This document shows positions 31,501-45,473 of a stretch of DNA of 64,000 nt, piece after piece (position 1 is the stretch's first letter; each line of letters begins with the position of its first letter). The notes below the pieces were generated by a model. It saw nothing but the letters and a program-made list of their open reading frames with translations. It did no database searches and was not told the DNA's origin. Where the stretch lies: positions 124,001-188,000 of the forward strand of contig JAHLKG010000029.1 of the NCBI GenBank assembly GCA_025526995.1, in the 5' to 3' direction. A program made the translations under genes and the position numbers. The stretch comes from Powellomyces hirtus. Its lineage: Eukaryota; Chytridiomycota; Chytridiomycetes; Spizellomycetales; Powellomycetaceae.

Positions 31501-34500
31501 TGAACAAGTGACAGCATCTGCTGTGTGGCGCTGACTATGTTTGCTGCGAGTTGCGCAGGTCCTATAGTGTCCATGAGTGACTCGGACACGATGGGAAGCA
31601 TCATCTCCGTCAGTTTGGTACCGACATCGTCATCCAGCGCAAGTCCCATGAAATGACGCAGGTAACGAGGACTTATTGCCGACGTTACTCGACAATTGTA
31701 CGCGCCAACAAAAGCAACGTCCTCGACTGTTGTCCATTCGGTCCCATACTTGCCACCAAACCAGCCGCCGTCTTCCAGTAGGGCGCGGGACATTTCCAGA
31801 ACTTCATTTTGAGAATCGGCAGAATAATGACACTCATTGAGGTCATCAACAAACGCAATGGCCTGTTTGCCAGACAAGCACCCGAATGCCGCTTTCCGTT
31901 TTTCGACCAGCTTGCTTGTCATTCTGGATTGCAGGCTCTTTGTGGTTCGGTGCACCGTATGCGAGATTCTAATAGGAGCGCCATTAAAGCGCGGTAAATT
32001 GCGAGGGTTTAGGGCATTTCTGACGCATGTGGTTTTCCCAAGACCCGGATAGCTCATAATCAGGGGAAAGTGACCGCGGGGAACTAGGAGCTGCACAAAG
32101 TACGCAACTCGGGTGGCATCAACGCTGGCAATAAAGTCTGGTGATCCGTCGACACCTTCTACCGCAACATCGCGCTCGTTGCTGAGTCTTCCCCATTGCG
32201 TCCATGCGAACAGTCGCGAATCAAAGTAGCAATCGTAAACAGTCAAGCCGTTGAAATTGGACAGAGGCGTCAAATCCGGCTTTTTGAGGCCGAGTTTCCG
32301 CGTGATGATTGATATCGAGTCGTCCGCCAACAGCTTTCTAACGTGCGCGTTGATCTCGGCACGTGAAGCGGTATCCGGAAAGCACCCAACGACCCATACA
32401 ACAGCAAACAGGTAGCTTGCCAATATCCAGCATTTCTGTTCCCCAGCTGTTAGGCGCTGAATGCCCGCTGATGTTGTCTCGTCTACTAAACTTGCGAAGA
32501 GGGAAAGCACGTTGCTGTTGAGCACAGGCTCTGAAGACGGATATGGTTCCCGCAGATGTTTCACAAACTGAAGCAGCGGGAACAGGAAGTATTCTTGAGC
32601 GACGTGCACTACTGGATAATGATCTTTGAAATGCGGGAGACGTCTTTGCAAGTCTAGATCAAGCATCTTGACCAGATCAGCCGTGATGGTGGCCGCCCCA
32701 TCCATGTAGACGATTGCTGCGTCGGCCAACATTCCCGGATTGATAGACGCCAGAGAGTCTGTTTCGCATATGAGGCGCGTAGATGACGCCAAGTGAACGA
32801 TGCTCCCAAAGGTGCTGAACGACGTCAGACCCGAATCAAGGCCGCTGAGGATCTCCAAGAAGCGAGGGGTCACCTGGCCGTCCAACACGATCCACGATGA
32901 CCCTGTGGCAATATCACCTTGGTCTCTTGATCTATTTCCACACTCCCATATCATGCGGGGAAGGATTCCCTCCACTTTTGCACCAGAAAGTACGTCCAGG
33001 AATCCCAGTAACTGACTCTCGGAAACCGCGGAGAAGTGCACGCGGTGCTGTTCCAAGCCAGAACCGCCGTGCAAGGAGTGCAACGCTTCCTTCAGTAAGT
33101 TGATCGAGGAAGATTTTCCAGACATGGAATCGCCCACCAAGAATACTTTTGATGACATGCACAGGGAATCGTACAGCTGCGTAATCTTCTGCAGCATGTA
33201 AGAATTGACGCCCAGGTGAAGCTTATCTGCGGCCGACGTGATCGCAGCATGGAGGTTGACATGACGAGTAGATTTGGACGCCCGATCTAGAATGCTTTTC
33301 GAGATATCGTCGAACGTTTCCCTGTCCTCCTGGCGCAACTGGGGAGTGTAGACAGCGCAGCATGCATCGGCAATGATCTCAAGCTCCGAGGGAGGTTTCG
33401 TTTCGCAGGCGGTTCTCAAGCTTCCCGCAACACTCGCAAGGGTGGCGATTTTGTGGAAATCATATGACCGCATGCTGAGTGTCCGCGAGAGGTTCTTAAG
33501 AAGAATTCCAATTTTTCGTGCGAGGAATGGGGCCGTTGCGAACCCTTGCGCGTATAGGGCTGCCTCCACGAGCGCGCGAACATCGGGCACGCCGAGGATG
33601 ATTGGGCGGAAGAAGTTGCGAAAGTTATTGGGAAGCGAGGCTGGTGAAATGGTCGGCCTGAAGCGAGAAGAGGTTGCAAATACGGCTGACGTTTTGTTGA
33701 CTGGGAACTCTTTATTTTCAAAAGAAAACGTTTGCGTCCGCGCCTTGATTGCCGCAGTCAAATGTCTGGCCGTTGTGCCAATATGATGTGCTGCCACAGT
33801 TAATGACGATGGGTCAACGCTATCGAGACTGCCAAAGCACAGCCACGCGCCAGTCGCAATTGTACCGCTCAGAACTCTCGATAGAACGCCAGGCTGCCAC
33901 GGCCCGGAACAATCGAGAGATACACATCTTACTCCCGCAACTGTTGCGAGATCCTTAAGACACCCCTCTGCATTGTGTCCTCCCAAGATTGGGGTTACCG
34001 AGAATTTGAGCATGTTCATAACCTGCCCCATGCAACGATTAGTCTCTGGAGACATTGGCAACCGAGGCATTGCGCCAAACTCGTATCCGTACGGTATCGT
34101 ATGGTGCATCATATGGATGTCCAGATTTCCATCGCTGAGACTGGAGCGCAACCGATGTGACGCCTCGTCAGACGGTAAACGCAGAGTATCCATTGTGTAT
34201 AACAAAATAGTAATCAGGGACTCGATTGCAGTACGTTGAGCCATGGTGGTTTCAGCTTGAAGAAGATCCAGACATTCCTGAAGGTTGCTTTGCATGTGTT
34301 TCGGCACCGGCTCTGCCGCGCCATCGTGTTGTCGGTTGGCAAGAGCCCGCGACCATGTCACTTGACCCACGAGGGCGGCGATTTGCGTCGGGAGCGTGGC
34401 TACGGCATCTGGAACGTTCATCCTCTTCAAATCTTGCGCTGCTGTGATGACTCCGAAGCGCAAGGTGTTCTTCAGACTTGTTTCGAGCTGAGCGAGCCAT

Positions 34501-37500
34501 TCGTCCATTGCGCTGGTGACAAGAACTGGCTCATGCAGGAGGAACTGCTGTCCGTCAAATGATTCCACCCCGGTAATGTGAATGGCGCGATTCTTTGATA
34601 GTTGAAATGGTACAAGCGCATGAGCCGCGGGTACTGTCTCGCTCCCGGACTGTGATATTAAAGCAGAAGGGGAAGGAATCATTGTTGTCGACATTACAGC
34701 GGAAGGGGAAGCAAGCATTGTCGTGTTTTGAGACAGCATGGCTGAAGATGAGTGTGCCATTGATGCTCTTGATTCCGGAACGGAAGGTAGTGGCTGGCGA
34801 GAAGAGGCAGTAGGATCGGGGACGCCGGACGCCTCCGCATTGTCTTTCTCACTCAATATCAACGCTTTGATCCCATCGAAGCAATGGACCAAGAACGGGC
34901 TTACAGATGCCACAAAAGGCAGTGCAGCAAACATGTCCAGAATCTGGTCATTCGAAAGAAAATAGAACCGCGGGAAAGCAGTGCGCTTGGCGTCAATCAG
35001 TCTACCAATGCCCTGCACCACCGAGTCAATTCTACTGGACGCGCCCGTGATTAATTCATGAAGGTCCCCACGGAGGAGCACCACACTGTATCGGTGATTT
35101 TTAGTCAAGATATCGGTGAGGATACCCATGATCTTTGTGATGGCGACGAAATTATCATTCTGATCTCGCGTGAGCTTGACTGATTCACCCGACAGCGTAA
35201 GAAGCGGGTAGAGTCGGATAAAGAAGGTCTGCAAGCTCTGCCAGGCCTCGAGTGTCGTCTGGGCGTGTTGCAAACGTTTAATCCAGCTTTCCAAACGAGA
35301 CACAATGCCTTCGGAATGTGACACCGCGGCGAGCTTTGTTGATCGGATGAGCAAATCGTCAAACACCGTGACGGCGTGAGGGAAGTTTTGGATGACGAAT
35401 AGTTCGTTTGTAACATAGGGTTGGATGACGAACGACTCGGTCGAAAGCTCGGCAAACAAAGTCTGCAACGTGTTTTCCACCTCGAGCTCGTTACTCGCTT
35501 CTCGACTAATCTCGGCCAGGATATCTTGGACCAGCTCCAAGTCCAGGTCCATTGCCTGTCGCAGGGTGAGACCCGTGACATCTTGCACTGTCAAGCCGAC
35601 CAGTTTCGACATCTCCAGCCAATGTTTGTTACGCAGCGCTGGATTTCTCAAAGAGGCAATCACGCCGGTAAACCGATCAAACTCGGCAATCTCCTCAGAC
35701 AATTTTGCAATGACCAGTCTCGGGCCCTCAAGAGCCGCAAAAACAGTCAACAGACGGTCAACGGTTGCTTTCCAGTGCGCCACGGTTGAACTGACATGGG
35801 GCCCATCCAGCTCCGTGAAATAAGTGTCCAGCCAAGTCGCAATGCTCTTGCGGGCATGGTCGACGAGGGTCCAGAGGGTTTCATGGGGTTCGAACGCTAC
35901 TTCGGTCTCTTCGAGGACTTTGAGGGAGGTGGTGGGGATGTGGATGAGTCCCTCCCGCGTGGGGATGGAACGACCGAGCAACTTGACGCGTTCGATGCGT
36001 TCGCGGAGATACCGCACTCGGGTCAGGATGTCGGGACCCATGTCGATGTTGTTGGTGGTTTCGAGGTGCTGGATCTCCAATCGATAGGCGGCCAATGAAC
36101 TGGACACAAACTCTCGGTCGATTTCCAGCTAAATGGATGCTTTACTCTTGAACAAAACGTCCTGGACTCAACTCACGATAATAACACCACTTACTTGGGA
36201 CATGATCTGCGCTTGGGCATCAATCATGCGCTCAGACGCCCGTCCCATTTCCGCCTCCAGTTTGACCGGCCACGAACAAGTGGTCCAATATATCTCGTTG
36301 ACAGCGTCATCCAACGGAATTTCATACTCGTACAGAAGCTGCCACAAGGCTTTCACCGTTTCCAACTATGAGCGAGCACTGGATTCAGAACCTTTTTTCT
36401 TTTTTTTTTGGTCGAGCAAAAACCCAAATGAATCCTACCTGCCCATTGTGGTACCTGATTTGCGCCATGCAGGTATCCACCGCCATCTGAAGTGTATTGA
36501 GGCACTCGGCATCCTGTCCCGGGTCAGCCACAATCTGTCCATATAGACCTTTGTACGCACAAGTAAGGTCGAGACTCGCGTCCTCGAGTTTCGCGGACAA
36601 ACACACGCGGAAAAAGTCCAGTGCTTCCCGGGTGCGCTGGTCGTATATTTTCTGAATCGCAGCACAACTGATCAAAAACGGTGCATGTTCCACCATCGAG
36701 CTCGAGATCCGTCCAGTCAGGTGAGAAGCTTGCCGGTACCGCGCCAAGGCACCGCGAATCTGGACGAGATCAAGCGTATACTGTGTCGAAATCGATTCTT
36801 TGGGTGATTCGTGGAGTAAGAAGTCGTACTCGGCGTATTGTTGAACCAGTTTGTTGATGTGCGGGTAAGATTGGCGGACAACGGCCATGACGGCCTCGAA
36901 TCCGTCTTGCATCAGCTGATGATCGATTGTGGCCTCGACAAACGCGCCGGCGTCGTCAAAGTAGAGGGAGGTCATGGCAATGGTTTCGATGTGAGGAATG
37001 CAGCGTGTGGTTTTGGCGTTTGGCAGGTGGAAAAGCTCTTTGAGGGTGTTTTCAACCTTGGCAAAACTCGGGCTAAGCTTCACTTGTCCCTCTTTGTTGA
37101 GGGGGTCTCCACCCGGCGCAACTGCTTCTCCCTCTGCATCCACCACCGAGAGCTGGAGCATGAACAAAAGTGGGATTGTTTTCAGGTCCGTCAAGGGCGA
37201 ATGAATCGTATACAGATGAGCGTTTTCCAAGGGTGCATCCGGGTACGACACACGGATGGAAAAGATCTGCAGCGCGTGAAGCAGCCCGTCGAGAACAACC
37301 GCACTCAGCTGCGACGCCATAATTGCATCCACAAGACTCAAGAACGTTCTCAATCTCGACGCGTGGTAGACCATCTTTTTTGTCTCCTTAAAATTGAACA
37401 CCTCCTCCAATGTCCCTCTGATGATCTCACACACCCGTCGCGGCCACTCATACGTCAATTTCGCAGCTACCCATATACAATGCGCCTCCACCCGATCTCG

Positions 37501-39834
37501 GAACGTTGAGAACGGAACAGGGAGTCCGTGATCTTTTCGGAAAAAGGATTTTTCAGGCGGGAGGACCTGACGGAGTGCGCTCATGACCTGCACGATGGCA
37601 CGCTGAACGCTGGTGTTGGCGTTGAACATGTAGGTCGACAGGTTTTGGGTGGCGATGGCGACGCGATGGAGCATTCGGCCATGGGGGTCGTCGGCGGCGG
37701 CCCCCGAATCGATGATGGCGCGCTCGACCCACCGTTTGGCCTTTTCGATGGTGGTGTCGAGGATATGTTGCGACGTCCCGTTCTGGAACTCGCGGTCTGC
37801 TCGCTTCATGCTGAACTTGAACTCCTGTTCAGTTTCTCTCATGCAGTTTTCGACGATAGATAGCTGTGTCGCGCCAGAAAATGCGATGAACGTCGCTGTG
37901 AGCATACTGGGTCACTTTTTAAATTTTTACGTAAATCCAGGTATGGACGATATTCACCTCATCTTTCCTCACGGGTCTGCCCAACCGCCCAATAATTGAC
38001 CTCTTGAATGCGTTCGGCAGCAATGGCACTCCCGCATCAGTTTGAGCTTGTATCTCCTGACAATACAGCTCCTTCTGCAACATCCGTGCTCTGGCCAAGA
38101 ACGCAAATTCAATGCGGTCGTAGAACTTGTCCCGGTCTTCATCTTCAAACAGCAGGTTGAGCCGTTTGACCTGCTTTCGAGGCCCAGATGGCTTCCATTC
38201 GATCAAGTACATCTGAACCTCGGGGTCGTACTCCAAAACATCGCATTTCAGCCACGCCCATGCTGCCTCGCCTTCCACGTCGGAGTATTTGAAATAGCGG
38301 CTATAAGCGCGGGTTGCAGGGAGTCCGCGTTTTGCGCCTATGCCGAGCCACTCTTCTGGCGTTCTGGTCTAGGGGAAACGCAGCATGCTCATTGAATATT
38401 GAGAGCTCAAACAAGCAAATTGCCGTGGGCCGTACCTCAAACTCTGGATCGTCAAACCATTCCAAAGGAATTGTGGCAGTCGTGCTGTTGCGTTTATTGG
38501 CTTGATACGGATCGCGAAAAGAAGCATCTTGCAACTGATGCTCCAGATCCATTTCGAATGGCATGCTTCTTGTCAAGCCTCCTATTTTCTGGGATCCATC
38601 TTCACTGCTTCCTTGATCAAGCTGCTCACTGGGCGTTACATGGCTTTGCGGTGCGACCCTGCTACACCAGTTTTAATCAACTCTCGTCAAGACTGCTGAA
38701 CAAGTTTTCTTACCTGACTTTTCCTGGAGCAGTACTCGGACGAACGTCTCTCCGTGTCATGATGCCAACGGGGGTCCGGTCTAGATTGGGTGCGCTAGAC
38801 TTGGGCCTCTCTAGCCTGATTTGAGCCGCGTTGGGGCGGGTATGCTGTAACCTGCTTGATTGTGGTCTGCTGAGTTCTGTCCTACTTGATTGAGGTCTGC
38901 TGGATTGCGGTCTGCTAAGATGCGGTCTGCTTGACTGCGGTCTACTATGCATTGGACGGGACAACAACTTGTCGGAGGCAACCGGTGGTCGCGCCGAAGG
39001 CGGCCTCGTCATCCTCGCAGATCCAATTCGCGATGGCCCAGCCGCAGCAGCCACACTAGCAACTGTAGACTGCCCAGACGCCGGTCTCGTTCTTGTTCTC
39101 GCCGACGTAACTCTCGACACGGGCAAACTCTCCACTCCTGCGGATCGCCACGGCTTGATTCCATCTGCAGGAGGTGCCATATCCGCCGCAACCGGCTCAT
39201 CCGGTATCACCACCGGTTTTCGATGGTGGTGAATCTCATCATCCTGGGGCAGCAGGACACGCGATACGGATTGCGGGTCGTAATGTGACTCACGACGCTC
39301 TAGCGGCATGCTGGCTGCACTATGCGGACGCGACCCGACGCGTTTGCTGGGGAGTGCTGCCGAGTACTTTGCAGCCTGCCTCTGTTTCGCTCTCCGCAAC
39401 GCCGCAGCCGTTCCCGTCCCCGCCGATATGCAGCGCTGCTTCCGCGTTTCATTTTCCGTAAACTCGACTACGGATTTCCGCAATGGAGGTGGCGCGGATG
39501 GTGGTAATGGTGCTTTATGGGCGCCAACGAGTTTTTCCAACTCCAAGTATGACCGTTGGATTTCTTCCTCTACTTTTTGGTAGGCGGGATCCATGTAGGC
39601 CAGATACGGGAGACCATGCTCCAGTTCGAGTTCCTCAGGCCATGCCTCTCGGCGGATATCAGTTTTGTGAAATTTCCTGTGGTCGTCATCATTGGCGTAG
39701 TCTTCATCGGACAGCCCCGAAAGGCCCGGCGCCCATGTGTCATCTGTCAAGAAATAGATACCGTTAGGGCGCGGAGAAAATAACGGGCAGATTTGACCGA
39801 GGAGGCTTTCCATACCATTTTCGGTCGTTGCCAT
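25555..39834 (-). CDS. Dynein heavy chain, axonemal type, divergent (DNHD1-like pseudo-motor)
   Basis: Nine exons: 39834-38714, 38604-38436, 38368-~37960, ~37862-36439, 36365-36195, 36128-30188, 30123-29951, 29872-29242, 29180-25555; about 4,550 residues. Residues 1-375 are disordered with SRPQSS-type repeats. Stem and linker follow. AAA1 starts at IPYGYEFGAMPR (~1,770), but its P-loop is replaced by ILGGHNAEGCLKD (33961-33995) and Walker B reads WLCFGSLDSVD. AAA2 keeps GDSMSGKSS (~2,100). AAA3 keeps SYPGLGKTT (~2,460) and FVDDLNEC. AAA4 has LGDTNSNAEML instead of a P-loop. A coiled-coil stalk and microtubule-binding domain (ELYEIRSMLNPS, CMASPDTRPSSIQKTSRAL) precede AAA5 (LPDRFSCDNAFIAR) and AAA6. 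ATP hydrolysis at AAA1 powers known dyneins, so this protein is probably not a motor. Flagellar assembly or an inert arm partner is inference. Confidence 0.92.
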
Positions 39835-40196
39835 TGCGAGCGGCTTTGGTTTAGACTGCTATTGTGTATTTACATTCATCCATCAACGGTGTTGTCACCG
39901 CAGAAGAATGGTATGTGACGTACCCGTCAAAGGGGCGCGCGTGTGAGACGCGTTCGCGTTTTTGGATCGATTGAGGTGGATGGATTCACTCGTCAGCACG
40001 ATCAAGCAATGCGCAGCACCTCCGAGCGCCGACGACCGACCGACGGAGCTTCCGTGACATAGATAGCTATTATCATTATCAAATTATCATTCAACTTTTA
40101 CCACATTAACCACCACTGCGCTCTGAAACAGCTGCCTACATACGGGACCTGTCTGGTATCTTAGACCATGTCATAAAAACTATATATCTCATCTCT
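39835..40196. other. Dynein promoter region
   Basis: 362 bases between the dynein start and the 3' end of the zinc-finger gene. No distinct motif recognised. Confidence 0.5.
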
Positions 40197-41776
40197 TTAA
40201 GCGGCCTTTTTACGACGCTTGGGGTTCAGGTTCCTGGCCATGATATCCTGAACAGGCATTATGTCCGAGTTTGGCCTCTGCACCAAGTCTCTCGTGCGTT
40301 TCCTTGGGGTTTTTGTGGGCGTGTCAGGGACGTCGTTGTCTGACGAATCCTCATACTCTCGCGCCGGGATCTTGGAACTTTTCTCCTGAAAGCGGTGTTT
40401 GGAATTCTTGCGGCGTGTTGGGGTCGTGGGAGGCGGGGTTGGCGCATGATTAGCAATCAGGCTCGATCTGTGCGACGTCTCTGCATTGGCTCCGCGAGTA
40501 GCCTTGTTCCTTTGTCCACGTTGCAGCTCATGAAGATTCTGGACTTCCACCACGTAATGAGAGTTATCCGCACGCTGCAACTTTAGCAGATGCGTCCGAT
40601 AGTGCTGAATTAGATGAGGAAAATTTAGAAAGCAGTTCATTTCGAAACCTATTAACGTGAGGCTTGTATTTGTACCTGCATCATGTTATCCTGTCGAGAG
40701 AATTTGGAGTCACATCCCGTGAGAAGGCATTTGTATGGTTTGACACCAGTGTGAATCCTAGACGGACAATATTGTGAGTCAAATATTGCACGGCTCCAAC
40801 AAAAGCAGAGTACGTACCTCATGTGTCGTGCAAGATGTCCGCTATAGATATGGTAGAGCATTTGTCAGTGGGCATCCTTGTACGTGTCACAGCCTTTACT
40901 TGAACGTACCTCGTTGTAAACGATCGTTGGCAAGTTCCACACACACGACGAGGTCGTGGCTCAGGAGTGACAGAGCGACTGACGCTCATGGGAACCTCTG
41001 CTTCTGCAAATTCTTCTGTTTTTACGAACGTGGTGACACTGCATTGACGAGTTTCAGTATATTCGTCCGAGAAGTCTCCATCTGGCGTGGGATCTCTGTC
41101 CGATGGCGTTGCCCGTTCGATCCTCGACGAGATAGTAGTGCTGGTATCGCTCGTCCTTCTACCATTGCGTCCCGGCTGGTTGTAAGCATTTGCACTTCTG
41201 CATCTATCTTCTCCGTGGTTGGCTGGCCCAGGTTGTTTACGGCTTATCAGGGGCGAGCAGTCCATGGCTTGAGCGACGGCTTGAAAGTTGTCCATGAGCG
41301 GCTGCGCTATAAAGAGGAAAGCGAAGCAGGTTAGAGTGACGGTTACAGCCACAGCCGTCACTAATCAGTGACCACATACCCGACAAGATTTCCGGTGAGC
41401 TAGGACAGGTCGGTGTTTCATGGCGGAAGGAAAAGGTCTGCTCCAAGACAGAGGAAACACCCTCGTTGTGCCACGTCGGGGCTTTCGTTGGAGAGGCGAT
41501 GTCGTGGCGACAGCCATTGTAGCGATGCAGATCGTGACGTGGCAACTCGTTGATATTGGTCTCGCAGACGAGATTCACCAAGCAGCCGTTGGAGCAGCGG
41601 CCAGCGAGAAAACGAGGCATATCGTTGGGCAGACGACTGAAGTTCTTGGTTGCAGAAGACTCACGACTTGGCCAAACAACGGAAGACGAGAGGAAAGTGG
41701 GTTGTTGGAAGAACGATGTTGCTGAGAAGGCGGAAGAAAAAACGAGACGGCAAAGACGTTCAAGGGTCTGAGACAA
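40197..41776 (-). CDS. C2H2 zinc-finger regulator, Nrg1-like
   Basis: Exons: 41776-41380, 41306-40910, 40841-40818 (24 nt), 40757-40676, 40605-40197. Joining them gives two adjacent fingers. Finger 1 is CGTCQRSFTT then SGHLARHMR-IH. The linker is TGVKPYK. Finger 2 is CLLTGCDSKFSRQDNMMQHYRTH. This matches the Nrg1/Rgm1 pattern (FTTSGHLARHNRIHTG...ARQDNCMQHYKTH). The N-terminal half is Ser/Thr/Pro-rich and low in structure. The C terminus is basic with several nuclear-localisation-like runs (TPRKRTRD, NPKRRKKAA). It is a probable DNA-binding repressor; yeast Nrg1 acts in glucose repression, but targets here are unknown. The first Met is uncertain. Confidence 0.82.
40818..40841 (-). other. 24-nt microexon of the Nrg1-like gene
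   Basis: Flanked by TATAG on its 5' side and GTACGT on its 3' side. It encodes SGHLARHM, with codons completed across both junctions. It supplies the recognition helix and first His of finger 1; skipping it keeps frame (24 nt) but would destroy the finger. Confidence 0.85.
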
Positions 41777-43233
41777 GAGCGCAAGAGGGTAGCAACCAAC
41801 TGATACTGGTGACGTGAGGGACCTTTGGCGAAAGCAAAAAAAAAGGTGGCGATTGGGTTGTTTGTATAGGGGCGTCTGTTGTCTGCCGACAGCACGGTTA
41901 TTTGTGAGCAGTTTGGTGTCAGTCAGTGGAGGGGGCTGGGTTGCGCAGGGAGGAAAGGGAAGGGGTAGAAAGAGAATGGGAGGACAATGGGGGGCGAGCG
42001 ACGCGGGGGGTGTGTGTGATTGTTGAAGGGGTTTCCAAGTGGGGGATGAAAACAGGGGCGTGTGAAAGTGATTTGGGTGGATGGGGACGGATGGATGGAG
42101 TCAGTCAGTCCAGGGACATGGGCAACAGAAAGGAAAAGGCGCGTGGGTTTTGAAAAGAGAGGAACGCCGTAAAAGGAAAAAGGGAGCGTGAAAATTAAAA
42201 ACTAGAAACACAAGAAAGGAAAGAGCAAAAGAGAGAAAAGATGGGAGTGGATGGAGAGATTGGGGCGTGGGAAGAAGAGAGTTGGTTTGGTTTGGCAAAG
42301 ATGGGGGGGGGGGGGGCTAGATAAAAGCACAAAGAGTGAGTGGACTTGTTTGTGGCCGCACGCCCGCACAGGCAGTGAGTGGGTGAGTGAGTTGTCTCCC
42401 TGAAGAAAGGCCCACAGTCGCGGTAAGACGGGGCCTTGCGCGCCCCACTTTGAGAGACAAAAGGCCATGCGGGCTGGGCTGCTGCGTGCGGCTTTCGTGA
42501 TTGTAATGATAAGATCATATTGCGCATAAACGGGGAATGTGAAACAAGTGCGGGCGGATGAACAATGGATTGCAAGTTGTTGTAGGTGACTAATGGGGAT
42601 AATGAAGATGATGATGAGAATGGGATGGGTTGGGCGTCATGGGAAAGGGTTCAAAGGGGGAGGGGGGCAGGGAAGGGAAGGGCAAGAGGGAGAGACGAGA
42701 AGAGTCGGACCTGTCAAAGTGACAAGCCTCAAATGCGACACCTGTCAAAATGGTTACACAAGACATGGCGCAGCAACACCGCGGCCGTTCTGGAATCTGG
42801 TAACGCCATCCCCATCCAGTCTAATGGCCAATTGTTTTTGATTTCTTGTCAAACCCTTAATTCAAAAACAATTTAAATGTCGTTGTTATTACCACGCGTT
42901 GTTGCCATGTGAACCCGATATGCCAGCGGCCGTCGCGCCCCTAACAAGCTTCGTGTCGCCCGGCTAGAGTGAGATTGCATTGGCCATCCGTTGAGCAAAT
43001 TCTGACGTCGTGCTACGAGGCGCACGAGGGAATCCCCGACACATACACACAGCGACGAGAGGTTTTGGTGGCCTTCATACTCTTTGGCACTGCTGTCTGC
43101 TCTGCTTTTCTGTAAGTCATATAACAGAGCCTTATGAGCTATATCGTGGGATCTTGCGTTTGCCCCCGGATGCAAGCAACTTTAATAACGCGGGCATGCA
43201 TCTTCACCAGCATTTCACATAACCGGCAACGCA
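41777..43233. other. Divergent promoter region with purine-rich strand
   Basis: 1.46 kb between the Nrg1-like gene and the kinase fusion gene. The plus strand from about 41930 to 42700 is strongly G+A-rich, with a run of 14 G at 42303-42316 and many GGGA/GAGG tracts. This is a candidate triplex or G-quadruplex former, probably in the long 5' leader or promoter of the regulator. No coding signal seen. Confidence 0.6.
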
Positions 43234-45289
<2,056 letters not shown>

Positions 45290-45473
45290 TAAATTAGACT
45301 TACCGAGAGAAGTTTTGATTATTTGTCTTACTCATTAGTTCCCGTCATTCGTCATATATACAACTCAACGACGCTCAGTAGACGGTGACAAAGTAAAAGT
45401 TGGTATCAAGATGAACCATATCAGGGGACACAAAAAACTTCTTAAAATAGTTGGAAAAAGTTTCTCAAAACCA

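Noticed and set aside
38710..39834. A separate 374-residue Arg/Ser/Pro-rich protein gene next to dynein
   Set aside because: Its frame ends at a clean donor (38714) and joins in frame to 38604 and on into the dynein stem, so I treat it as dynein exon 1. Less certain than the rest of the gene.
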